Source: Limnobacter olei (GTDB lineage Bacteria > Pseudomonadota > Gammaproteobacteria > Burkholderiales > Burkholderiaceae_B). From it: a stretch of DNA of 64,000 nt. Position 1 is the first letter of the stretch. Each line of letters starts with the position of its first letter. The stretch is taken from contig NZ_JARFJD010000006.1 of assembly GCF_029087225.1 (NCBI RefSeq), forward strand, positions 1 through 64,000. The letters are read 5' to 3'. Shown here one piece after another: positions 56,168 to 64,000 of the stretch. The notes beneath the pieces are model-generated. The model was not told the origin of the DNA. It saw only the letters and a list, made by a program, of their open reading frames with translations, and did no database searches. Both the position numbers and the translations under genes were made by a program.

Positions 56168-58534
56168 TTATCGGCCAGGCGCTTCCACCGAAGGGCCAAA
56201 CCTCTTTTTCACCGCACCAAAGGCGAACAAACGTACCAACGCGGGAATAAGCACCACAGCACCCACCATATTCCACAAGAACATGAATGCCAAAAGCAAG
56301 CCCATGTCCGCCTGGAACTTGATCGCAGAGAATGCCCAAGTGAACACACCCAACGCCAGAGTGACAGCAGTCAAGGCAACAGCTACACCGGTTGAACGCA
56401 GGGTTTCAAAATAGGCATCCTTAAAATTCAATCCTTTGGCCAGGAAACTTTCAAGTCGGTTGTAAATATAAATACCATAATCAACCCCGATACCCACACC
56501 CAAGGCAATTACAGGCAGCGTTGCTACCTTGATACCCAGGTTCAATTGCACCATGATTACCTTACACAACACTTCTGTAATGAACAGGGGAATCATGATG
56601 GCCAGCATCACGCGGAAACTCTTGAATTCCCACCAAACCAAAGCCCCCACGATGCCGTATACCAACAGCAACATGGTTTTCTGAGCCTGCTCCACAACAA
56701 TGTTGGTTGCCGCCTCAATGCCGCTGTTGCCGGCCGCAAGAATGAACTTGGCATCTGCAGAATCGTTCTCTGCAGCGAAGGCTTCTACCTTGGCCACCAC
56801 ACGTTCAAGCGTCTCGGCTTTGTGATCAGACAAGAACAAAATCACAGGTGTCATTGAACATTCGGAGTTGTACAAAGTGGTGGGAATATTCTTGTGCGCA
56901 CCATTTGAAATGAAGCGATCACGGGAAATAGCCAACCACTTGGGATTACCACCATTAAAACCGGCAATAATGTTTTTCATCACGGTGAACAGAGAAACCG
57001 TGCCCTCTACGCCTTCTAGGTTTTCCATTTCCCATTGGAAACGATCCACCACTGAGGCCACCGGATACGCACCACATTCACCCGCAGGAGTCTCCACCAT
57101 CACCACAAACACATCCGAGCTGGTGGAGTAGTTCTCAACCAGAAACTTCACATCCTGGTTGTATCGTGAGTCAGGACGAAGCTCTGGTGCACCAGGGTCC
57201 AAGTCACCAATCTTGATATCGGCCGACGCAAACAAGCCCGCCACCAAAATCAGCGCTGCTGCCGCACTAACGCCATAAGCAACCTTCTTTTCAGTCAAGC
57301 GCGACAGAAGGTGTGACACTGTGTGCTTACTGGCTTCTTGCTTGGCAACCTGCTTCAAACCACGCTCGGTCACATCCGTATAACTCATCAGCACTGGCAA
57401 CAAGAACATCTTGGTGAAAATAATCACTGCCACACCGATTGAGGCGCTAATCGCCAATTCACGGATAACTCCGATCTCAATCACCAACAATGTCGAAAAT
57501 CCGACAGCATCTGCCAACAGCGCAACGGAACCGGGCACAAACAGCAAGTGGAAGGTAGCCTTGGCTGCATCAATCTTGTTTGCGCCTTGAAACCTCTCCG
57601 CCGCCATGGTTCGCACGTTCTGAATCGCATGGCTCACACCAATCGCAAATGTCAAAAACGGAACCAGTATGGAATAAGGATCAAGTCCAAACCCCAACAA
57701 GCTCACTGAGCCCAAATGCCAAATCACGGCAAGCGAGCAACAAAAAATAGTGGCTGCGGTACTCTTCCAGCAACGGGAATACCAAAGCAACAAGATCACG
57801 GTAAGTACGAACGTAATCGCGAAAAAGCCGGCAATGTCTTTGGAGCCATCGATCAAGTCACCGACCACTTTCGCAAAACCGGTGATGTGAATTGAAATAT
57901 CATCGCTTTGGTATTTGTCCCGCACCACCTCTTCAATCTGCGCGGACAACTTGCCGTAGCTCAACTTCTCGCCAGTGTCGGGATCAACCTCCAGCAGCGG
58001 CGCCAAAATAATTGCAGAACGCTGATCATTCGAAACCAGAGAACCGATACGTCCAGAACGTTCCACGTTGGCTTTGACCGCCTCAATTTGTTCTGGAGAA
58101 CCCGAAAAGCCCTGACCAATGACAGGCCCCATCCGAAGCCCCTCCTCGGTCACCTGCCGCCACATCACGTTGGGCGTCCAGATTGAACTCAAATTGCCAC
58201 GATCAACGCCAGGAATATAAAAAACCTCATCAGTGATCAAGCGAAGTTTCTCAAGAAACTCCGCCTCATAAATAGTGCCGTTCTTGTTGTGTACAGCAAT
58301 ACGGAGCACGTTACCCAGCGGGCGTAGCTCGTTCTCATAATTTAAATAATTAGCAATGAACGGATGCGTCACAGGTACCATTTTCTGAAACGATGCGTCA
58401 GGCTTCAACTGCACAGCATGGTAAGCAAAAAACACAGACAACACAGCAAACACAGCGATCACCAGTTTGCGATGCCCAAACAGAATCGACTCAAAAAACC
58501 GTTCGACCTTACCCAATTCTTCTTGATTGCTCAT
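56168..58534 (-). CDS. RND-superfamily (MMPL/HpnN-like) permease
   Basis: A proton-driven inner-membrane exporter of hydrophobic or lipid-like substrates by family analogy. The 788-residue protein has about 12 membrane helices in two similar halves: helix 1 at about 24-43, a periplasmic domain to about 230, helices 2-6 to about 400, then helix 7 near 420, a second periplasmic domain and helices 8-12 to about 770. The last segment includes GVGIGVDYGIYIYNRLE, a typical RND helix-4/10 motif. It is smaller than AcrB and resembles the MMPL/SSD group. It follows the YCF48-like gene by 14 nt. Confidence 0.9.
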   Translation of the reverse strand: MSNQEELGKVERFFESILFGHRKLVIAVFAVLSVFFAYHAVQLKPDASFQKMVPVTHPFIANYLNYENELRPLGNVLRIAVHNKNGTIYEAEFLEKLRLITDEVFYIPGVDRGNLSSIWTPNVMWRQVTEEGLRMGPVIGQGFSGSPEQIEAVKANVERSGRIGSLVSNDQRSAIILAPLLEVDPDTGEKLSYGKLSAQIEEVVRDKYQSDDISIHITGFAKVVGDLIDGSKDIAGFFAITFVLTVILLLWYSRCWKSTAATIFCCSLAVIWHLGSVSLLGFGLDPYSILVPFLTFAIGVSHAIQNVRTMAAERFQGANKIDAAKATFHLLFVPGSVALLADAVGFSTLLVIEIGVIRELAISASIGVAVIIFTKMFLLPVLMSYTDVTERGLKQVAKQEASKHTVSHLLSRLTEKKVAYGVSAAAALILVAGLFASADIKIGDLDPGAPELRPDSRYNQDVKFLVENYSTSSDVFVVMVETPAGECGAYPVASVVDRFQWEMENLEGVEGTVSLFTVMKNIIAGFNGGNPKWLAISRDRFISNGAHKNIPTTLYNSECSMTPVILFLSDHKAETLERVVAKVEAFAAENDSADAKFILAAGNSGIEAATNIVVEQAQKTMLLLVYGIVGALVWWEFKSFRVMLAIMIPLFITEVLCKVIMVQLNLGIKVATLPVIALGVGIGVDYGIYIYNRLESFLAKGLNFKDAYFETLRSTGVAVALTAVTLALGVFTWAFSAIKFQADMGLLLAFMFLWNMVGAVVLIPALVRLFAFGAVKKRFGPSVEAPGR

Positions 58535-58548
58535 GACAGTTCTTCCAG

Positions 58549-59709
58549 TTAGCGAGGCAGCGCAAGGGTTCTAGGGCCGTTCTGGCCACTCAATATCAAG
58601 GTGTTGTTTACAAGGGCCATGCCGGTGACAGGCTTACCCTCTGTAGCGCTCACCATTTTCAACGTAGTACCCGACTCGTCGGTACGCACCAAGCGACCCT
58701 TCTGGTCGACAAACAAGACAGTTTTTCCAAGGGTCAAACCTTGAACAAAACTTTCCTTGCTGGGGCTTTGTAGCTGCCACCAAGCGCTCGCACCCGCACC
58801 CAAGCGGTAAACATTTCCACCGAAACCATATGCGAAAACAATTGGTTGCCCTTCGTCATTGCGAAGCACAGCTGTACCGTAAAAATGGCCGTTGTAACCC
58901 GTGTCCGAGCGCGTCCAAGTCGCGCCAAAATCATTGGAAATGTACACTCGGCCAGCTTCTCCTGAAATCAACATCAGCCCTGTTTCATCGCCATACAAAC
59001 CGTTGTAATGGCGAAAATCGGGATTATCCAAGCGATTCGCAATCAGGGTCCAGGTCGTACCACTGTCTTTGGTTTCAAAAATCTGCCCGTAGCTGCCAAC
59101 TACCCACCCAGTATTTTCGTCCTTAAACCACACATCAAGCATGGGGCGTGCAGGGCCAAACCGGGCTCCGGCTTCCGCATCTTCAAATGCAAATGTTGCT
59201 GCCTCGAGCGCATCATTCATCTTGTCCTGTTCAGCAGGACTTGCCGCATCAAATCGGCTCTGCATGTCATCCATTTTCTTTTTTGCTGCCGCCACTACCT
59301 GTTCATTGGCCTTGATACCATCAAAAACCTTGGTCCAACTTGCACCGGCATCAGTCGACTTCAGCACAACGCCATCATGGCCAACCACAAACGCCAAACT
59401 GTTATTCACAAACTGCACACCCGTCAAGTTAACTGACACCGGCACTTTGGCTTGAGTCCACATCTTGCCTTCGTTGTCTTTTACACCTTGCGCGGCTTCA
59501 CCAGCAGCGAAGTCCCGCTTCAATATAATGCCCCGCTCACCCACCATCAGCACATTACTGCCTTGGGAAGTAACATTGAGCGACAAAGCCTTCGCAGCCT
59601 TTGGTGCCTGAATCGCAGGTAAATCCAAAGGATCTTTAAATGCATAACTGAATTGACTTGCACACAAACTCAAAGCGACAAAAGTTGCGCGCAGCAGTGG
59701 CTTTCTCAT
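58549..59709 (-). CDS. YCF48-like beta-propeller protein, exported
   Basis: A 386-residue precursor with a Sec signal peptide (cleavage likely after SYA at residue 23) and repeated propeller motifs such as GDGVVLKSTDAGASWTKV, GQIFETKDSGTTWTL and GRVYISNDFGATWTR, the BNR/YCF48 pattern. In photosynthetic organisms YCF48 assists photosystem II assembly; here, next to an RND permease, it is more likely a periplasmic partner of the transporter. A helical insertion (about 130-175) is unusual for a propeller. GGAG precedes the ATG, itself only 15 nt after a terminator hairpin. Confidence 0.85.
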   Translation of the reverse strand: MRKPLLRATFVALSLCASQFSYAFKDPLDLPAIQAPKAAKALSLNVTSQGSNVLMVGERGIILKRDFAAGEAAQGVKDNEGKMWTQAKVPVSVNLTGVQFVNNSLAFVVGHDGVVLKSTDAGASWTKVFDGIKANEQVVAAAKKKMDDMQSRFDAASPAEQDKMNDALEAATFAFEDAEAGARFGPARPMLDVWFKDENTGWVVGSYGQIFETKDSGTTWTLIANRLDNPDFRHYNGLYGDETGLMLISGEAGRVYISNDFGATWTRSDTGYNGHFYGTAVLRNDEGQPIVFAYGFGGNVYRLGAGASAWWQLQSPSKESFVQGLTLGKTVLFVDQKGRLVRTDESGTTLKMVSATEGKPVTGMALVNNTLILSGQNGPRTLALPR

Positions 59710-59723
59710 GCCATCTCCAATTT

Positions 59724-59754
59724 AAAAAACCCAGAGAACTAATTTCTCTGGGTT
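59724..59754 (-). terminator. Intrinsic terminator/attenuator inside the envelope cluster
   Basis: On the minus strand an 11-bp stem (AACCCAGAGAA with TTCTCTGGGTT, 5-nt loop) is followed by a T-run. It lies after the DUF1329 gene and ends 14 nt before the ATG of the YCF48-like gene. It should reduce transcription of the last two genes relative to the first two. Confidence 0.85.
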
Positions 59755-59817
59755 ACAAAAAATTTAAACCTCAGGTGCCTAGAGCACCGCTTGCCCCAAA
59801 CACGCTGAACATCATCA

Positions 59818-61161
59818 TCATCTACCCATACGACGCAATGCTGCTGTTGAAAAGTCAGCGGTCGTGTACTTCTTGCCAAATTCGATGGGCTTCTCTTCGT
59901 TGGTCAAAGCATTCACGAGATAACGTCGTGCTTGGAGGTCATAGATCACCTCACCAGCGGGTCCAAAAGTTGGCGCATCATAAAACTGGACACCGAACAC
60001 CTCACGAACTCGCCACAAACCGCCGCGCGCGTCGTATTGATCACCGTGCAAAATCGCCCATGAATCCTCATCCACGTAGAACACACGCTTAGAGTAAATG
60101 TGGCGCGCACCCGGCTTCAAGGTTCCCTCAACAACCCAAACACGGTGCAATTCATAACGCAAAAGATCAGAATTCACATGGTTGGTCTTGATGATGTCGT
60201 TGTATTTCAATGCCTTGCTAGTCAGCTTGTAATTGTTGTACGCCACATACATTTCTTTCTTGCCAACCAACTTCCAGTTGTAGCGGTCCGGCGCCCCGTT
60301 GTAGGCGTTGAAGTCATCGTTGGTACGCAAACCGTCCGCGCCAATACCCGGTGAGTCGTACGCCAGTTCAGGCGCGCGAATCACTCGACGCTGCCCTGGG
60401 TTGTACTGCCAGGCCAAACGAGGTTCCTGAACCTGGTTCAAAGGCTCATGCACCAAAGCCACCTCACCAGCTGCGTTGGCAGGCGCAGTAGTTTGGTTCA
60501 AGTAATAAAAAATTCTATTAGGTTCTGGATCTGCCATGTAGGCGGCATACGAGATAGTCTCTGTACGCTTGCCCACAGTAAAACTACCATTGGTTTGAAC
60601 AGGAAAATCTGCCGAATGACGGGTGATAGAGCCGCCCAAATCACGCATGATGTGGTTCCAAATTACATGGATCCCTTCCGTTGGAATTGGGAACGGCACG
60701 TTTGAACTCTTCAAGTTCAAAATACCGTTGCCACCTTCGGCCAACTTGATACCGGCGGCTTCCTCCTTCGCGAACTTATAAACATCTGCCCGGTAGGCTG
60801 CGGTACGCTGCGTGGGGTATACATTGATCTTGTAGGTCGGATACCGCTTCATCATCTCCATTTGACCGGGCGCCAATTTGTCCTTGTACTGCTCCATGTT
60901 TGCGGCAGTAATTGTCAAGGTAGGCTTATCAGCAGCAAACGGATCTACATAGCCCTTGTTAGGATCAAAGCCTGCTGGCGGCTTAGAAATGCCACCATTC
61001 CACGCAGGAATGGTTCCCGCAGCGTTACCCGCTTTTTCTGCACCAACTGGCGTCAGCGTAGTACCCAACTTCGAAAAATCAGCGGACTGCGCATTCGCAG
61101 TCACAGCTGTACCCAGCATGGCCAGGGACACAGCCAACTGCGTGATTTTCATCAATTTCAT
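59818..61161 (-). CDS. DUF1329 exported protein
   Basis: A 447-residue precursor with a clear Sec signal peptide (cleavage likely after TANA at residue 24). The mature protein has the DUF1329 features: LTPVGAEKAGNAAGTIPAWNGG at the start, YRADVYKFAKEEA, LVGKKEMYVAYNNYK, and the C-terminal YVDEDSWAILHGDQYD and GLWRVRE. No function is established for the family; by recollection it is placed near LolA/LolB-like lipoprotein carriers, which would suit lipid shuttling in the periplasm. 55 nt after the DUF1302 gene, with an AGGAGAG ribosome-binding site. Confidence 0.9.
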   Translation of the reverse strand: MKLMKITQLAVSLAMLGTAVTANAQSADFSKLGTTLTPVGAEKAGNAAGTIPAWNGGISKPPAGFDPNKGYVDPFAADKPTLTITAANMEQYKDKLAPGQMEMMKRYPTYKINVYPTQRTAAYRADVYKFAKEEAAGIKLAEGGNGILNLKSSNVPFPIPTEGIHVIWNHIMRDLGGSITRHSADFPVQTNGSFTVGKRTETISYAAYMADPEPNRIFYYLNQTTAPANAAGEVALVHEPLNQVQEPRLAWQYNPGQRRVIRAPELAYDSPGIGADGLRTNDDFNAYNGAPDRYNWKLVGKKEMYVAYNNYKLTSKALKYNDIIKTNHVNSDLLRYELHRVWVVEGTLKPGARHIYSKRVFYVDEDSWAILHGDQYDARGGLWRVREVFGVQFYDAPTFGPAGEVIYDLQARRYLVNALTNEEKPIEFGKKYTTADFSTAALRRMGR

Positions 61162-61216
61162 GTTAATACTCTCCTAGAATCAAACCTTGAATAGCTCACC
61201 CTCTTCACTCCACCTT

Positions 61217-63199
61217 TTACAGGTTGGCGCCCACTACCAAAGACAGGAAGTCACGGTCTTTGAATGGATCAAAATAAGCCTTGTCATTGAACATGCTGTA
61301 GTTCATTTCAGCAAAGTACTTGGCCGACTGAATTTCAGCGCGTACACCCAAGCCCAAATTCATGCGGTCTTCAAGAAAAACACCGTCCGCGGAATAACCC
61401 TTGAAGTCATGCGAGAAGAAAATTCGGGGTGCCAAAGTCACACCGAACAATGCATCGGGGTAAGTTGCAACTGACAGCACTCGGTACCCGAATGCAGTTT
61501 CTGTCGCATACCCATCCACTACACAGTTCTGCGGATTCGGATTGATACCTGCGTTGCAATCACCTCCGTTGTAGGTCGCGTGAGCTCCCGCACCAAAAGC
61601 AGGTGAACGACCAAATCGCTCGCTGGTAAAGGGATCACCAATTCCTCGCCACATTTGGGCACCCACCTCAGCAACAACCGCAACTTGACTGGCGCCGAAA
61701 CGTCGAGGAAATAACTTGATGGTTGACACCTGCGCCTGAATTTTATCCAAAGGCTTCGAACCCGCTAAAATTGAACCAACAGGGAACTGCGCATTGTCCC
61801 CATAACGGGCCAAAGGACCATCACCAGTGGCGCCGCCCTTCAGCAAGTCCGCTGTATTGTACGCAGCCGGGAAATCCTTGGTGTAGCTAACCTCACCAAA
61901 TACGGAGTAGCCAAAGAATTCCGTAGCAGCAGATAAACCCGCCACTTGAATGTTCTCAGCACCATAGTCAAAGAAATAAGAAAGTGGATTCACCACACTC
62001 TGTCCACCCGCTTCAAGCCCATTAAAAATTGAGCCTTCAAAATTTGATGGTGTTTTCTTTAATGACAAGTTTGGGATACGTTGGTGATAATTCACAACGT
62101 AGGCTCCAAATTCGGTGCCGATTTCACCTGCGTAGTATCTGGCAGCTAAACCCACTTGGCCGCTGTCTTTAGGGCGTCGATCAGCCAGCTGAGCCATACG
62201 AAAATTAAGATTACCAAGATCTGCGGGCAGCCCGGTTAACCCACCCAACAGCCCGGTCAACCCACTCACACCAGAAGTAGTAGAGGTATCAAACGGTGCG
62301 CCACCAACTGTAACGGTGCCGCCACCCTCAAAACTCTGTCGATCGTTATAGCCAGTGAAATCGATGTCGCCAAGTGGCGTGCTCAAAATACCAGGATTAA
62401 TTGGCGCGCCTTGGAAATTACAATTCAACAAATCTGCCTGAGAAAATAAAGTACCACACCCATCAACCACAACCTTCTCATGGTTGAGCTGAACAAATGT
62501 CTCGAGCGACAACGCTTCAGTGGCTTGCAAATTGGCAGAAATCTGAGGAATTGGCAGAAACACTTCTTTCAACTGCGCGCCAGGCCGACGAAGAGCGGCA
62601 GAATCAAAGTTCGAATATTGGTTTACCCCACCCAATACAAATAGAGCCTCACCCCAGGTCACCACTTGGTTACCAATTTTTGCCGTCAACGGTTTACCCA
62701 GGGGCACGAAATCACCTACCAAATAGGCATCTAGAAACTGAGCGTCTTCAAACTTAGAGCCTTTGTCAAATCCATTGTCATTTAAAGGCTCATTGGGCCG
62801 AAATCCGTTGTTGGAAGATCCGTGAGGCACTTTATTGCTGCGGTTATGAAAATCCGAATAGGCCTTCGCTCGCAGGAATATACCGAAATTGTCCTTCTTC
62901 AACTCCAATTCACCCACTGCTTTGGCTGCGGAGCTGAACACGTCGCCCTTATTGTAATTAAGGTTACCGTCGTCAACAGTCCCGCTCGATGCCTTGCCAC
63001 CATTACCAATGAAGACCAAAGACTCATCTGCGTCTTTAGTCCGCATGGAGGCACCTACGGTCACCTCCATCGCCCAACGACCTTCAATACCAGCCGGGCC
63101 TTCGAACGAACCCGCGGCGGCGGACAGTCCGTGCATGGAAATTAGCGCGGACATAACAGCAAACTTCAATGTCGAATTCTTGGGCAGAAAACCGGCCAT
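61217..63199 (-). CDS. DUF1302 outer-membrane-type protein
   Basis: A 660-residue precursor with a signal peptide (about 29 residues) and a long beta-rich, Gly/Asn/aromatic-rich sequence that ends in a strand-like LSLVVGANL, consistent with an outer membrane barrel. DUF1302 features include the N-terminal RWAMEVTVGASMRTKD, KVPHGSSNN and NQVVTWGEALFVLGGVNQ. A Gly/Leu-rich insertion (about 305-330, GLTGLLGGLTGL) is present. Function is unknown; it always tends to appear with DUF1329 proteins. GAGGAG precedes ATG 63199. First gene of the four-gene cluster. Confidence 0.9.
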   Translation of the reverse strand: MAGFLPKNSTLKFAVMSALISMHGLSAAAGSFEGPAGIEGRWAMEVTVGASMRTKDADESLVFIGNGGKASSGTVDDGNLNYNKGDVFSSAAKAVGELELKKDNFGIFLRAKAYSDFHNRSNKVPHGSSNNGFRPNEPLNDNGFDKGSKFEDAQFLDAYLVGDFVPLGKPLTAKIGNQVVTWGEALFVLGGVNQYSNFDSAALRRPGAQLKEVFLPIPQISANLQATEALSLETFVQLNHEKVVVDGCGTLFSQADLLNCNFQGAPINPGILSTPLGDIDFTGYNDRQSFEGGGTVTVGGAPFDTSTTSGVSGLTGLLGGLTGLPADLGNLNFRMAQLADRRPKDSGQVGLAARYYAGEIGTEFGAYVVNYHQRIPNLSLKKTPSNFEGSIFNGLEAGGQSVVNPLSYFFDYGAENIQVAGLSAATEFFGYSVFGEVSYTKDFPAAYNTADLLKGGATGDGPLARYGDNAQFPVGSILAGSKPLDKIQAQVSTIKLFPRRFGASQVAVVAEVGAQMWRGIGDPFTSERFGRSPAFGAGAHATYNGGDCNAGINPNPQNCVVDGYATETAFGYRVLSVATYPDALFGVTLAPRIFFSHDFKGYSADGVFLEDRMNLGLGVRAEIQSAKYFAEMNYSMFNDKAYFDPFKDRDFLSLVVGANL

Positions 63200-63480
63200 G
63201 TATGTCTCCTCAGGGCCTTGCTGGCCTCTTGAATAGATGGTGCGATAACTAATCTAAGGTGTGTAATAGTTACCCCTCATACTAAGACACACTCCATTTA
63301 GATTCACAAATCGAACAATACCCACAAGAAATAGAAAAGCGCCTGCAGAAATCCATGTAACTTGTGAGTAAATTTCGATTCCTACTTTGCGCTTAAGTCC
63401 AAATTTGCGCAAGAAACAGATTGCCCTAACAAGCTGTAGGAACCACACTGACAAAGTGAATAACCATTCAGAACATAGCC
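63200..63480. promoter_or_regulatory. Divergent promoter region between the DUF1302 cluster and the Ada-like gene
   Basis: 281 nt with no supported gene. It must hold promoters for both directions. I see no hexamer pair good enough to name. A short open frame on the minus strand here was rejected. Confidence 0.4.
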
Positions 63481-64000
63481 GTGACACAATTTGAAACCCA
63501 CAAGCAATACAAACTCATTGCGAAAGCAATTCAGGTCTTAGAGCAACACGCCGGCAGTTTCGCAACGGAACACACTCAAATCGAACCCAAACTCGCGATG
63601 CTAGCCAAACAATTGCACACATCACCACATCACTTACAGCGCACCTTCACGGAATGGGCCGGAATTAGTCCCAAACAGTTTTTTCACTGTCTGCAAAAAG
63701 ACCATGCTCGCAAACTTATTTCCTCGGGAAAAAGTATGCTCCACACAAGCTTGGCACTCGGTCTCTCCAGCAGCAGCAAACTTCACCACCTGATGCTGAA
63801 ATTTGAGGCACTCACCCCGGGTGAAATCAAAAATGAAGGCATGAATCAAACCCTCACCGTTGGGCATGCGCCCAGCCCTTTCGGTGAAGTATTCGTTTGC
63901 CTCACGGCCAAAGGTATCAACAGCCTAGAGTTTGAAACTGCTGAATTGACTTATCTCCGGTGGAAGGGGGAAATTACAGGGCTCTATCCCAAAGCAAATT
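63481..64000 (+). CDS. Ada-like AraC regulator/methylated-DNA-protein cysteine methyltransferase (partial)
   Basis: DNA repair protein and regulator; it runs off the end of the window after 173 codons. The start is a GTG at 63481; an in-frame stop lies a few codons upstream and no ATG intervenes. The N-terminal part (about 35-120) is an AraC-type helix-turn-helix (LAKQLHTSPHHLQRTFTEW, then GISPKQFF). From about 125 the sequence becomes the N-terminal ribonuclease-like domain of an O6-alkylguanine transferase (TVGHAPSPFGEVFVC). The zinc-binding AdaA domain that accepts methyl groups from phosphotriesters is absent. The catalytic PCHR motif would lie beyond the window. Confidence 0.85.
   Translation, partial: MTQFETHKQYKLIAKAIQVLEQHAGSFATEHTQIEPKLAMLAKQLHTSPHHLQRTFTEWAGISPKQFFHCLQKDHARKLISSGKSMLHTSLALGLSSSSKLHHLMLKFEALTPGEIKNEGMNQTLTVGHAPSPFGEVFVCLTAKGINSLEFETAELTYLRWKGEITGLYPKAN

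Noticed and set aside
62215-62285. Possible short repeats in the DUF1302 gene
   Set aside because: The Gly/Leu-rich stretch is a low-complexity protein segment rather than a DNA repeat array.
63254-63487. 77-residue minus-strand open frame with hydrophobic stretches upstream of the DUF1302 gene
   Set aside because: It lies in an AT-rich promoter region, overlaps the start of the Ada-like gene, lacks a ribosome-binding site and has no recognisable family.

Overview
The window looks like chromosomal DNA of a betaproteobacterium of the order Burkholderiales with moderate GC content. Gene order and protein style fit Limnobacter or a close relative; that genus assignment is an inference from memory, not a search. 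Supporting signs are the gyrA-serC-pheA-hisC-tyrA-aroA-cmk-rpsA-ihfB-lapA-lapB-heptose block, the ompA-ubiG-gph group beside gyrA, an OxyR-UbiA pair, and one-piece tmRNA and 6S RNA genes. Almost all of the window is dense coding DNA. I see no insertion sequence, prophage, CRISPR array or tRNA gene.

Layout. 1-9.8 kb: uvrD (minus), divergent from a co-directional row leuS, lptE, holA, proA, a HemJ-like gene and an RlmL-like methyltransferase. 9.8-19.5 kb: glutathione peroxidase, pilT divergent from yggS-proC, ubiA-oxyR, a large APC permease, and ridA-recG. 19.6-21.9 kb: the ribosomal operon rpsP-rimM-trmD-rplS (minus), with a strong promoter, a leader hairpin and an internal terminator-like hairpin. 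22.4 kb: a 6S RNA gene. 22.6-37.4 kb: a run of 13 minus-strand genes from gyrA down to rfaD. It joins DNA topology, serine, aromatic and histidine synthesis, nucleotide synthesis, ribosomal protein S1, IHF, the LapAB LPS control pair and heptose synthesis. 37.5-41.5 kb: a plus-strand row with an amidohydrolase, an OmpA-type protein, ubiG, gph and tmRNA.

41.5-56 kb is more accessory. It holds a glutathione transferase of the MaiA type, a c-type cytochrome with a soluble quinoprotein dehydrogenase, a RarD-type permease, a LysR regulator divergent from an Old Yellow Enzyme, and a MazG-like pyrophosphohydrolase. Next come a coiled-coil zinc-ribbon membrane protein, the glutathione-dependent formaldehyde pair adhC-fghA, an ECF sigma factor with its NrsF-type membrane anti-sigma factor, a 2-oxoglutarate dioxygenase, CheV, an acidic protein of unknown function and an AstE-like zinc hydrolase.

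56.2-63.2 kb carries the most interesting unit: a minus-strand cluster of a DUF1302 protein, a DUF1329 protein, a YCF48-like beta-propeller protein and an RND/MMPL permease. All parts are exported or membrane-bound, so this reads as one trans-envelope system whose substrate is not established here. An intrinsic terminator sits 15 nt before the start codon of the third gene. The window ends inside an Ada-like AraC/alkyltransferase gene.

Limits: all family calls come from reading motifs and overall sequence style, without database searches. RNA ends, promoters and terminators were found by eye.
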